The notes beneath the pieces are model-generated. The model made no database searches. It saw only the letters and a list, made by a program, of their open reading frames with translations, and had not been told where the DNA came from. 7,718 nt of DNA from SLJM01 sp964415785 (GTDB taxonomy: Bacteria; Myxococcota_A; Bradymonadia; Bradymonadales; Bradymonadaceae): the NCBI GenBank assembly GCA_964415785.1, contig CAYQBU010000181.1, positions 1-7,718 on the forward strand, read 5' to 3'. How positions within the stretch are numbered: the stretch's first letter is position 1; every line of letters begins with the position of its first letter. Below, one piece after another: positions 1 to 6,949 of the stretch. Made by a program: the position numbers and the translations under genes.

Positions 1-221
1 ACCGGGGGCTGGGCTGGACATAGGACTCCGCAGTGCGAGAATTGCGTGGACATCGCGGCTCAACAAAACACGAGTTTTTGATCTATTCAAGCCTCGCCCT
101 GGGTTTGGGGGATTGGCGAGGTGGTGCGCAGTGGGAAGATGAAACCCGTGCCCGGTCAGTAAGGTCGAGACAAGGAGAGGTGCGAATTTGCGAGAGCGTC
201 ACAAGATAAAGGAACGCAGCA

Positions 222-1415
222 ATGGCTAAGAAAATTGGGATCATTGGCGCAGGACCGATAGGTATCGAAGCGGGGGTGAGGGCCATGGAGGAGGGCTACG
301 AGGTGGTGGTCTTTGAAAAGGGGCGTGTCGGGGAGCACGTGCGCAGATGGAAGCATGTGGAGCTGTTTTCGCCCTGGGAGATGAATCGAAGTCGGTGGGG
401 AGCGGCGAGGCTCGGCGGTGGGGAAGGCAACGTGGGAGGTGGGGCAGAGTTTCCCACAGGTGAGCAATATCTGGAGCACTATTTGATTCCACTGGCCGAC
501 CGGTTGGGGGAGGGGTTGCAAGAGGGAACGGAGGTTTTGGGGGCGAGTCGTCGAGGACAGCTCAAGGGAGAAGGGGTGGGTCAGCGGGATCGGGATGCGG
601 GCTTTGAGCTAAGGGTACGTGGAGAACAGGGGGAGCGTTTCGAAGAGGTGGATATATTGCTGGACGCCAGCGGGGTGTTGAGCCAGCCGGGGCGGCTGGG
701 ACCGCAGGGGCTGAGCGCTCTGGGAGAAGAGGAGTTTGAGGAAAGGATCTTGAGAGGGATTCCAGAGGGCGAGCAAATTGAGCGCTGGGGAAGCCGGGAC
801 ACTGTGATGTTGGTGGGGGCGGGCCACTCGGCGATGACCTCGTTAAAGATGATGGTCAAAGCTCTGGGGCCAATGAAGGACGAAGGGCCCAGGGTGTGGT
901 GGGCCTACCGGGAGTTGGGAGAGCCGCGGGAGCTGATCGACGGCGATCCGCTGCCGCAGCGGGCACAACTCGACGAGTTGGGAAACCGAGCAGCTCGCCA
1001 GGAGATCGACGGAGTAGTAGCGCTCGATGGAAGTCAGGTGCGCAGTATCAAAGGTGGACAAAAGGGAGCGATGCGCGTCGAGATCAGTCGACGAGGAGGC
1101 CTGGATGTGGTGGGGGTGGACTGGATCGTCTCCAATGTGGGCTATCGCCCGGACCTGTCGTTGACCCGTGAGTTGCAGGTCCATCACTGCTATGCATCGG
1201 AGGGGCCCATGAAGTTGGCAGCGCATCTGATGGCCAGCGCAGGTGGAGGTGGCAATTGCCTGGAGCAGAGCAGCGGTGGGGCGGAGACGCTGGAGACGCC
1301 GGAGCCCGACTTTTTCGTGCTCGGCGCCAAGAGCTTTGGGCGCAACTCCAACTTCCTTTTGAGCCTGGGGTTCGAACAGATCGATCAGGTGTTTGACGAG
1401 TTATTGCAGAGGTAA
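222..1415 (+). CDS. FAD/NAD(P)-dependent oxidoreductase, flavin-monooxygenase-like
   Basis: Probable two-dinucleotide-binding-domain flavoprotein of 397 residues, presumably cytoplasmic. Seen in the sequence: an N-terminal Rossmann motif GIIGAGPIG (G9, G11, G14) followed by an acidic residue at the end of the second strand (E32), as expected for FAD binding. A second nucleotide motif VGAGHSA lies at 198-204, and a late 'SNVGYRPD' segment around 304-311 matches the GYRPD-type motif of this fold. FSPWEMN (49-55) and FPTGEQYLEHYL (from 77) resemble motifs I recall from uncharacterised bacterial FAD oxidoreductases of this type. The C-terminal LGAKSFGRNSNFLL stretch would close the FAD site. No transmembrane segment or signal peptide is visible. 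The ATG at 222 is supported by AAAGGA at 208-213, 8 nt upstream. The substrate is unknown. The acyltransferase gene begins 8 nt after the stop codon, so the two are probably co-transcribed, which suggests a lipid or other hydrophobic substrate (inference). Confidence 0.88.
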   Translation: MAKKIGIIGAGPIGIEAGVRAMEEGYEVVVFEKGRVGEHVRRWKHVELFSPWEMNRSRWGAARLGGGEGNVGGGAEFPTGEQYLEHYLIPLADRLGEGLQEGTEVLGASRRGQLKGEGVGQRDRDAGFELRVRGEQGERFEEVDILLDASGVLSQPGRLGPQGLSALGEEEFEERILRGIPEGEQIERWGSRDTVMLVGAGHSAMTSLKMMVKALGPMKDEGPRVWWAYRELGEPRELIDGDPLPQRAQLDELGNRAARQEIDGVVALDGSQVRSIKGGQKGAMRVEISRRGGLDVVGVDWIVSNVGYRPDLSLTRELQVHHCYASEGPMKLAAHLMASAGGGGNCLEQSSGGAETLETPEPDFFVLGAKSFGRNSNFLLSLGFEQIDQVFDELLQR

Positions 1416-1423
1416 GGTCGAGG

Positions 1424-2005
1424 ATGCTCAAGTCGTTGAGTCGAGCGCTATTTCGTTTGCAGGGATGGGAGGTCAAGGGGGCGGAATTGAGCCACTATCG
1501 GCGCTGCGTGATCGTGGGTGCGCCCCATACATCGAATTGGGATATGCCCTATACGCTGGCGACTTTCGACCAGTTTGGGATGCCCGTGCGGTTTACGATC
1601 AAGGAGGAGTGGATGAGGTTTCCATTCGATCGGGTGATCGGTCCGGCGGGAGGGATTGCCATTGATCGGAGCCCGAAAGAAGAGGGAGGGGACCGGCCGA
1701 GCATGGTGGAGGCGATGATCGGCCTATTTGATGATCCGGAGCGGGAGTTGGCGCTGGTGGTGACGCCGGAGGCGACTCGGGCGCGGGTCGAGGAGTGGAA
1801 GACGGGGTTTTATTACGTGGCAGAGGGGGCGAATGTACCCATTCTGTTGGGATATGTGGATTATGCCAAAAAAGAGACGGGGATCGGTAAGGTCATCGAG
1901 GCGGGGCAGGGGCTGGAAAAGACGATGCGGGAAATGATGGATTTTTATCGGACGGTGACGCCTCGCTATGAGGAGCGGTTTTGTCTGGACCAGCGCTACG
2001 TGTGA
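1424..2005 (+). CDS. PlsC-like lysophospholipid/1-acylglycerol-3-phosphate acyltransferase family protein
   Basis: Short (193-residue) acyltransferase of the glycerolipid acyltransferase superfamily, expected to transfer an acyl chain from acyl-CoA or acyl-ACP to a lipid acceptor at the cytoplasmic membrane face. The catalytic HX4D motif is present as HTSNWD (H35 to D40). Motif II is seen as GIAIDRS. Motif III is present as PEATR (115-119), where the common form is PEGTR. The following WKTGFYYVAEGANVPILLGY contains the conserved motif IV region (VPILLG). The N-terminus (MLKSLSRALFRLQGW) is amphipathic and could lie on the membrane; no clear transmembrane helix is seen. The length fits the compact HTSNWD subfamily rather than full PlsC (about 240 residues). 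Its start lies 8 nt after the oxidoreductase stop, so translation is probably coupled. The acyl acceptor cannot be deduced. Confidence 0.88.
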   Translation: MLKSLSRALFRLQGWEVKGAELSHYRRCVIVGAPHTSNWDMPYTLATFDQFGMPVRFTIKEEWMRFPFDRVIGPAGGIAIDRSPKEEGGDRPSMVEAMIGLFDDPERELALVVTPEATRARVEEWKTGFYYVAEGANVPILLGYVDYAKKETGIGKVIEAGQGLEKTMREMMDFYRTVTPRYEERFCLDQRYV

Positions 2006-2094
2006 AAATCGGGAGGGGCTTGTTGGTGGTCGGGCAAGGCGGTAAAAAATTAGGTAAGCCAGACCATAGTGTGCCGCCAACGAGGTGAAAGGTC

Positions 2095-4530
2095 ATGAGT
2101 TCCGTTGATATGCCGGTGAAGCAGGGGAGTTTGTCGAATGCGACCCAGATGACGGGGCCGGGAGAGGCTCCGCCGCCATTGGAGCGGCCGATCAACGATG
2201 ACTACAAGCGGCCCAAGCGCTACTGGTTATTGGTTCTGGTGGCGCTGGCGATGTTCGGCCTAGCTCTGGGGCTGGGCAGTTGCAGCTTTAAGAGCATCGA
2301 GGAGATGCGCCAGCTGGAGCGGACGCCGGAGATAGAGACGGCGGCCGTGATCAGTGGAGAGGTCAATCTTCGGGGAAATGTGGCGGAATATGAGCGCTTG
2401 TTGAGCGCCCCCGATACGGGGACGTCGACGGCCTATTACGACTACCACGTGGAACGGCGAACGCGGGACTCCGAGGGAAATACGCGATGGGAGACAGTGA
2501 GTCGGGACCGAGAGGCCGTGGATTTTGAGCTGCACGACGACTCGGGGTCGGTGGTGGTGGCGGGGAGTCAAGGTGCGGCCAATATCGATGCGCCCAGAAA
2601 GGATCGTCGCCGAAGCGGGGATCGACGCTATACGGAGTATCGCATCGATCCGGGCGATGAGGTCTTTGTCTTTGGCTATGCCGAGGAGCTCGACGAGGGG
2701 TATCGGATCGGCTTTGAGGCGGAGGGGGATTATTACCCGATGATCTCGACGGGGTCGGAGGCGGGCCAGCGCCATAGTCGGACGCTGACCAGCGGGGGCT
2801 TGGTGGCTCTGGCGGTGGGGAGCCTGTTATTTGCCATCTTCTTTTTGCTTTGGGCGTTGGGAGTTCACAATACGGCGGTCTACCTGGTGTTGGCGACGTT
2901 GGTGGTGGGGGGAACACTGAGCGTGCAGGGGCTGATGATGATGGTCTCCGATCTGAGAGGGGCCGACCAGGCGGCGACGCAAACGGTGGAGGAGGGTCAG
3001 CGAGTGATCGGTGATCTGCTGGAGGAGAGGGGCATCGATTGGGATGGGCAGTGGAGTTCACTGGGAGCGCTCGATGGGTCGGAGTTCGACGCTCTGGAGG
3101 AGGATGAACGCGATCGGATCTCAGGGGTGAGGATGATGATGGCGCGGTCCGTGGATCGGACCAATGCCAATCGCCGGCGTTTTCCGGAGATCGTGATCGC
3201 CCCGCTGGTAGGGGTGAGGGCTCAGGAGTCGATTGCGGTGAGTGAGGCGGAGCAGGCGGAGATTGACCGGCTGGAGGCCGATCATAGCCCGGTGCGGTTG
3301 TCGCTATTTTTTGGGATTCCCGCCCTGTTGGTGGGGATCATTGGGACCTGGTTTGGCACCCGTCGGGGCATGAAGATCGTGAAGCTAAAGCGTACGATCG
3401 AGCACGTGCCGACGTCGCCGACGCGGGGGGCGGCCTACGGATTGGTGGAGCTCAAGGGAAAGGTCCACCCCAGCGAGGGGTGGCTTGAGGGGCCGCTGAC
3501 GTCGCGAAAATGCGTCTGTTATCGCCACAAGGTGGAGCGGCGAAAACGCAGTGGAAAGAAGAAGAAGTGGGTGACCGTGTCCGATACCACGGAGACGGCG
3601 CGGTTCTGGTGCCGAGATCATACGGGGGCGATGGAAGTCAATCCTCTAGGAGCGGATATCGTATTCAAGGATAAGGTGACCCGTCGACGAGGCAGGCGGC
3701 GCTATACGGAGTGGAATATTGGCCCGGAGGATAATCTATATTGCCTGGGCTCGGCGACCATCGATACCAGGACTCACGATCGACTTCGGATCGAAAGTGA
3801 AGAGGGAGATGTACCCTATGTATTGAGTTCGATGCCGGAAGACCAGTTAATGGAGCATAAGGCTCGCAAGGGCTTTTTGGCGCTGAATTTTGGGATCGTG
3901 GCCACGATGGTGGCAGGCATGGGGATCGCCGGCATGGTGGTCAGTTTTGGACCCATGCTCTACGTGGTGATGGCGGGGCTATCGTGCAGTTATTTGCTGC
4001 TGATCCTGGCGGCGCTGTACTATAACGACCTGATCTTCTTGCGCGATCGCGTCGACCGAGGGTGGGCCAATATCGACGTGGCGTTGAAGAAGCGCTTTGA
4101 TCTGGTGGGTAATCTGGCGAATATCGTCCAGGAGTTTTTGGGTCATGAACGGGAGCTTCAAGAGCGGGTGGTTCAGGCTCGAAATGCTCGTCAGGGCAGT
4201 GACGGAGGGGAGTTGGATGAGCGGGAATTGAAGGCCGAGGGCGAGGCCCGAGACCGGGTGATCGCCACTGTGGAGAGCCATCCGGAGATCAAGGGCGAAG
4301 AGGTGGTCCATAAGATGATGCGCTCCTTGCGAGAAGTAGAAGACGATATCGCGATGATGAGGCAGGGATATAACCAGACGGTGGAGCGGTATAACGAGCG
4401 CATTGAGCGGATTCCGGAGGTGTTCATTGCTCAGCTGATGCGGTTCAAGGAGGCCTCCTATCTACCGTCGGTAAGCGATAAGGCGGTGGAGGTGGACATG
4501 GGAAGCGGTGGCAAGGGTGACACTTTGTAA
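2095..4530 (+). CDS. Six-TM membrane protein with two GIDE-like domains and a C-terminal LemA domain
   Basis: An 811-residue inner-membrane protein. Predicted helices: TM1 43-62, TM2 235-256, TM3 261-282, TM4 402-421, TM5 596-618, TM6 622-642. GIDE-like domain 1 (about 83-222) lies between TM1 and TM2, and domain 2 (about 446-582) between TM4 and TM5. They share VERR, W-x-TVS, D-x-[ST]-G, RRYTE (177-181 and 535-539), an I-x-P-x-D turn and a following G-x-A. The LemA domain (about 643-802) shows YNDLIFLRDRVDRGWANID, KKRFDLVGNLANIV, VESHPEIKG and YNQTVERYNE...IPEVFIAQL, all LemA hallmarks. GIDE is the membrane-adjacent domain of mitochondrial MUL1/MAPL; no RING finger is present here. Positive charges at 38-42, 423-435, 589-592 and 650-656 suggest both termini are cytoplasmic. 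The start is fixed by a strong Shine-Dalgarno GAGGTGA at 2082-2088, 6 nt upstream. It lies 89 nt after the acyltransferase gene. Function is unknown; an envelope or membrane-remodelling or signalling role is a guess. Confidence 0.9.
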   Translation: MSSVDMPVKQGSLSNATQMTGPGEAPPPLERPINDDYKRPKRYWLLVLVALAMFGLALGLGSCSFKSIEEMRQLERTPEIETAAVISGEVNLRGNVAEYERLLSAPDTGTSTAYYDYHVERRTRDSEGNTRWETVSRDREAVDFELHDDSGSVVVAGSQGAANIDAPRKDRRRSGDRRYTEYRIDPGDEVFVFGYAEELDEGYRIGFEAEGDYYPMISTGSEAGQRHSRTLTSGGLVALAVGSLLFAIFFLLWALGVHNTAVYLVLATLVVGGTLSVQGLMMMVSDLRGADQAATQTVEEGQRVIGDLLEERGIDWDGQWSSLGALDGSEFDALEEDERDRISGVRMMMARSVDRTNANRRRFPEIVIAPLVGVRAQESIAVSEAEQAEIDRLEADHSPVRLSLFFGIPALLVGIIGTWFGTRRGMKIVKLKRTIEHVPTSPTRGAAYGLVELKGKVHPSEGWLEGPLTSRKCVCYRHKVERRKRSGKKKKWVTVSDTTETARFWCRDHTGAMEVNPLGADIVFKDKVTRRRGRRRYTEWNIGPEDNLYCLGSATIDTRTHDRLRIESEEGDVPYVLSSMPEDQLMEHKARKGFLALNFGIVATMVAGMGIAGMVVSFGPMLYVVMAGLSCSYLLLILAALYYNDLIFLRDRVDRGWANIDVALKKRFDLVGNLANIVQEFLGHERELQERVVQARNARQGSDGGELDERELKAEGEARDRVIATVESHPEIKGEEVVHKMMRSLREVEDDIAMMRQGYNQTVERYNERIERIPEVFIAQLMRFKEASYLPSVSDKAVEVDMGSGGKGDTL

Positions 4531-4626
4531 TGGGGAGCGATGACAATTCGGCGCTGTCGACGACTACGCAGATATGCGATAAAGAAGGGAGTTGACGAAT
4601 AACCCCTGAAAATACCCCTTCTGGGC

Positions 4627-5298
4627 ATGGACAAGGCAGTGAGTATTAGAGCTGTACAAGGTCGTGTTATCGCCTCGGTGATCGCCGTGATGGTGACCCT
4701 GGGACTATGGACGGGGCCAGCTGAGGCTGACGAAGGCGAGCGAGCAGAGGCAGGGGAGTTGAGTGAATGCGACCGGTTTATGGAGGCTTATAGCCGGAGT
4801 TCGGCGAGAAAAATCGGGCGAGCCCTGGTGCGTGGGGAGGGGCGGTTGTCGGCGTTTGAGCAGGAAGAAGAACTCACGGTGAGGGCTAAGGTTGATGGTG
4901 AAGAGCGTGAGGTGGTCTTTGAGGTGTTTTTGGAGCACGGGGGACGGGTAAAGGCACTGGTCGATGAGCAACGCGAGTGGAGAGAGACCTATTTTGTGGC
5001 CCAGACCCCGTCGGGACCGGTGGTGATCAGCCAGCGGTGGCAGAGGCGTCACCTGCGCGAGGCCGGTCAGGAGTGTGAGCCGATCACATCGCACGTGATC
5101 TCGCCGCCGGTGATCGCGTCGACCATTGAGTTGGAGCCCTTCGAATACTGGGGGTTGAGGGTGGCCTGGCGGATCCCCGGACAGGATAGCGACAAATTTG
5201 AAGCAAAGGCCCTGGAGTCGATCCTGAGGTCCCATATGGGTGAGGAAGAACCGAGCGACGAGCCTGACGATGAGGGCGAGCACCAAGTTCACGATTAG
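4627..5298 (+). CDS. Secreted/periplasmic protein of unknown function
   Basis: A 223-residue protein whose fold I do not recognise. An N-terminal Sec signal peptide is visible: basic residues K3, R8 and R13, a hydrophobic core at about 14-30, and an AEA cleavage site, so the mature protein probably starts at D35. The mature part has two cysteines (C48 and C150) that could form a disulfide in the periplasm. The middle (about 60-190) alternates charged and hydrophobic residues, as in a beta-rich or mixed domain, with the segment SGPVVISQRW. The C-terminus (about 205-223) is strongly acidic and probably disordered. The ATG at 4627 has no convincing Shine-Dalgarno close by; the AAGAAGGGAG at 4582-4591 is too far upstream. 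I kept this start because it gives an intact signal peptide. A gap of 96 nt precedes it, so it may be transcribed separately from the LemA-domain gene. Confidence 0.78.
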   Translation: MDKAVSIRAVQGRVIASVIAVMVTLGLWTGPAEADEGERAEAGELSECDRFMEAYSRSSARKIGRALVRGEGRLSAFEQEEELTVRAKVDGEEREVVFEVFLEHGGRVKALVDEQREWRETYFVAQTPSGPVVISQRWQRRHLREAGQECEPITSHVISPPVIASTIELEPFEYWGLRVAWRIPGQDSDKFEAKALESILRSHMGEEEPSDEPDDEGEHQVHD

Positions 5299-5339
5299 TG
5301 GGCGATGGATTGATTAGACGGATGTCATAAGGAGTACGA

Positions 5340-5855
5340 ATGAAGCGCCTGTTAGCGATATGCATGATGATGGCTCTGGCAGTGGTGGTGTGGCCCGGGG
5401 AGGCCGATGCGTCGAGACCGGACGGTCTGGGCGTGGGACTGGGCTATGGCACGGGGGTGTCGGGCGTCTCATTGAAGTCGCACCAGGGCGACAACGCTCT
5501 GCAGGGCGTGATCGGTTGCTGGGGCTATAATTGTTCGGGCCTCGGTGTGAGCGGCGACTACTTATTTACGATGCCCGTGCTCACCGATGAGGGAGCGGTG
5601 CGAGTGGCCTGGAATCTGGGTTTTGGAGCGGCGGTGGGCATCTGGCCGGGATCAGGGTGGTCCAATCGTTCGGGGCGATGGGATAGTGGGGGCGGAAACC
5701 TATGGTTGGCAGGGCAATTTGTGGCGGGTCTGGAGTTTATCTTCCCGGAGATTCCGATCGATGTGGTGCTGGAGTGGCGGCCGAGTTTGAGGGTGGTGCC
5801 GGCGGCGGGTTTTCGCTTTGATCACGCCGGATTTCACGTGCGCTATTACTTCTGA
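5340..5855 (+). CDS. Small outer-membrane beta-barrel-like protein
   Basis: A 171-residue exported protein. The signal peptide is clear: K2 R3, a hydrophobic stretch LLAICMMMALAVVVW, and an ADA cleavage site with the mature protein starting at S25. The mature sequence is rich in Gly, aromatic residues and short alternating strands (for example LGVGLGYGTG, RVAWNLGFGAAVGIW, GQFVAGLEFIF, DVVLEWRPSLRVV). It ends FHVRYYF, with a terminal phenylalanine and alternating aromatics, as in the C-terminal signal read by the BAM outer-membrane assembly machinery. About 147 mature residues would fit an eight-stranded barrel. Two close cysteines (C60 and C65, in GCWGYNC) could staple a loop. The start is supported by AAGGAG at 5329-5334, 5 nt upstream. 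It follows the previous exported protein by 41 nt, so the two are plausibly co-transcribed. Family and function are not recognised. Confidence 0.8.
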   Translation: MKRLLAICMMMALAVVVWPGEADASRPDGLGVGLGYGTGVSGVSLKSHQGDNALQGVIGCWGYNCSGLGVSGDYLFTMPVLTDEGAVRVAWNLGFGAAVGIWPGSGWSNRSGRWDSGGGNLWLAGQFVAGLEFIFPEIPIDVVLEWRPSLRVVPAAGFRFDHAGFHVRYYF

Positions 5856-5864
5856 GATGGGAGA

Positions 5865-6074
5865 TCAGTCGTCGCGGTTGAGGATGGCGGCGAGGCGTCG
5901 ACAGGTCGAGAAGTAGGCGCTGGCGCCGCGCTCGATGATCACCTTGACGGGGGTCGGCGGCGAGTGAAGAAGAGAGGTGTTTTGATCGCTTGGGATTGGC
6001 AGCTGATCGCGATCGCCGTTAGCGGCATCGCGAGAGGAGGAGGGATCGGAGGAAGAAGGTGGGGAGTCGGTCAT
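5865..6074 (-). CDS. Candidate small protein, 69 residues, uncertain
   Basis: The only open frame with gene-like character in the 268-nt gap between the barrel gene and the enoyl-CoA hydratase gene, and it reads on the opposite strand to everything else. For it: synonymous positions are strongly C-biased (GCC, CGC, ATC, CTC, GAC), and an AGGA lies 10 nt upstream of the start. The C-terminal half (PVKVIIERGASAYFSTCRRL) also looks like a structured strand-helix element rather than random sequence. Against it: the first 45 residues are Ser/Pro/Asp-rich and low complexity, and the surrounding + strand is G-rich everywhere, so a C-rich minus frame may arise by composition alone. I also recognise no family. 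If real, it converges on the barrel gene with 9 nt between the stop codons and diverges from the hydratase gene. No signal peptide or transmembrane helix is present. Confidence 0.4.
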   Translation of the reverse strand: MTDSPPSSSDPSSSRDAANGDRDQLPIPSDQNTSLLHSPPTPVKVIIERGASAYFSTCRRLAAILNRDD

Positions 6075-6113
6075 GAGCGTATATTCCTGAATTGAAGCAG
6101 AGCAAAGAGTGAG

Positions 6114-6118
6114 AGGAG
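6114..6118 (+). promoter_or_regulatory. Ribosome binding site deciding the enoyl-CoA hydratase start
   Basis: AGGAG sits 5 nt before the ATG at 6124. An in-frame GTG at 6109 would extend the protein by five residues, but the Shine-Dalgarno itself lies inside that extension, so 6124 is the better start. Confidence 0.8.
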
Positions 6119-6123
6119 ACCGG

Positions 6124-6921
6124 ATGAGCCAAGATTATAATATGAAAGCGCTGGACGTCGAGGTCAGCGAGCAGGGTGTGGCCACGGTATGGCTAAATCG
6201 ACCGGGGGCGCTCAACTCGTTGGATGGAACTCTGGTCCAGGAGTTGGGGGAGGTTTTTGAGGCCATGGACTACGACGCTGAGGTTCGGGTGGTGATATTG
6301 GGGGCCCGCGGGGAAAAGGCGTTTTGCGTGGGGGCGGACCTCAAAGAGCGGGAGTCGATGGACGAAGAGGCGGTGTCGCGGCGCATTGATGATTATCGAC
6401 GGGTGTTTCGGAAGGTGGAGCGCATTTCCAAGCCCACCATAGCGGCGGTCGATGGATATGCCTTTGGTGGGGGATTGGAGCTTGCGATGGCCTGCGATCT
6501 GCGGGTGATGGGCCAGGGAGCGAAGGTCGGCTTGACGGAGTTGAGGCTTGGAATTATCCCCGGAGCAGGCGGAACACAGCGGTTGACCCGTCTGGTGGGG
6601 GCGGCGCGAGCCAAGGAGCTGATCTTTCGAGCTGCCCGGATCAGCGGAGAACGAGCCGCCGATATGGGGCTGGCGAACGTGGCCGTAGGGGATGGCGAAG
6701 CGATGGCCAAGAGTCACGAGTGGGCAGAAGACATGCTGGCGTCGGCGCCGATTGCGTTGGCCCAGGCAAAACGAGCGATCGATGCCGGGGCGGACGTCGA
6801 TCTGGAGACGGGCCTCGATATCGAGGCAGCGGCCTACGCGGTGACGATACCGACAGAGGATCGCAAGGAGGGCCTCAAGGCCTTCAAGGAAAAGCGAAAG
6901 CCAGAGTATAAAGGACGTTGA
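6124..6921 (+). CDS. liuC: Enoyl-CoA hydratase/isomerase family protein, methylglutaconyl-CoA hydratase-like
   Basis: A cytoplasmic crotonase-fold enzyme of 265 residues from the ATG at 6124, normal for the family. The oxyanion-hole segments are present: GADLKERESM and FGGGLELAMACDLRV. Both catalytic glutamates are present at crotonase spacing: E119 in GGGLEL and E139 in LTELRLGIIPGAGG, 20 residues apart as in rat crotonase E144/E164. So a hydratase, rather than an isomerase lacking one acid, is expected. From memory, the closest match is AUH/LiuC, 3-methylglutaconyl-CoA hydratase: GADLKER, LAIIPG/LGIIPG, GGTQRL, AKELIF, VDL-TGL, the TIPT-DR-EGL-AFKEKR block and the YKG C-terminus are all shared. 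That enzyme hydrates 3-methylglutaconyl-CoA to HMG-CoA in leucine catabolism. In Myxococcus, LiuC also works in reverse in isovalerate synthesis. The downstream carboxyltransferase supports this role. A general short-chain enoyl-CoA hydratase remains possible. Confidence 0.88.
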   Translation: MSQDYNMKALDVEVSEQGVATVWLNRPGALNSLDGTLVQELGEVFEAMDYDAEVRVVILGARGEKAFCVGADLKERESMDEEAVSRRIDDYRRVFRKVERISKPTIAAVDGYAFGGGLELAMACDLRVMGQGAKVGLTELRLGIIPGAGGTQRLTRLVGAARAKELIFRAARISGERAADMGLANVAVGDGEAMAKSHEWAEDMLASAPIALAQAKRAIDAGADVDLETGLDIEAAAYAVTIPTEDRKEGLKAFKEKRKPEYKGR

Positions 6922-6949
6922 GAGTCAGGTTTATCCTAAAGGAGTGCAA

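Noticed and set aside
92..121. Inverted repeat CCTCGCC / GGCGAGG with a 16-nt loop, as a terminator or operator
   Set aside because: A 7-bp stem with a large loop and no T-run on either side; likely chance in GC-rich DNA.
1..141. Possible 3' end of an upstream gene; + frames are open from the edge to stops at 79-81 and 139-141
   Set aside because: Only 26 and 46 codons, two frames compete, neither has a recognisable motif, and the AT-rich 60-90 stretch looks intergenic.
2260..3061. Long minus-strand open frames (171 and 232 codons) opposite the GIDE/LemA gene
   Set aside because: Pro/Ser/Arg-rich translations with no domain, opposite a gene whose repeated domains are clear in the + frame.
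4592..4616. TTGACG followed by an AT-richer stretch before the secreted-protein gene, as a sigma-70 promoter
   Set aside because: The only -10-like hexamer (AATACC) lies about 13 nt away, too close for a normal spacer.
4705..5292. A 195-codon minus-strand open frame
   Set aside because: It mirrors the secreted-protein gene, has no plausible domain, and the + frame has a proper signal peptide.
6109..6123. GTG at 6109 as the start of the enoyl-CoA hydratase
   Set aside because: The Shine-Dalgarno AGGAG at 6114-6118 would lie inside the coding region; the ATG at 6124 has correct spacing.
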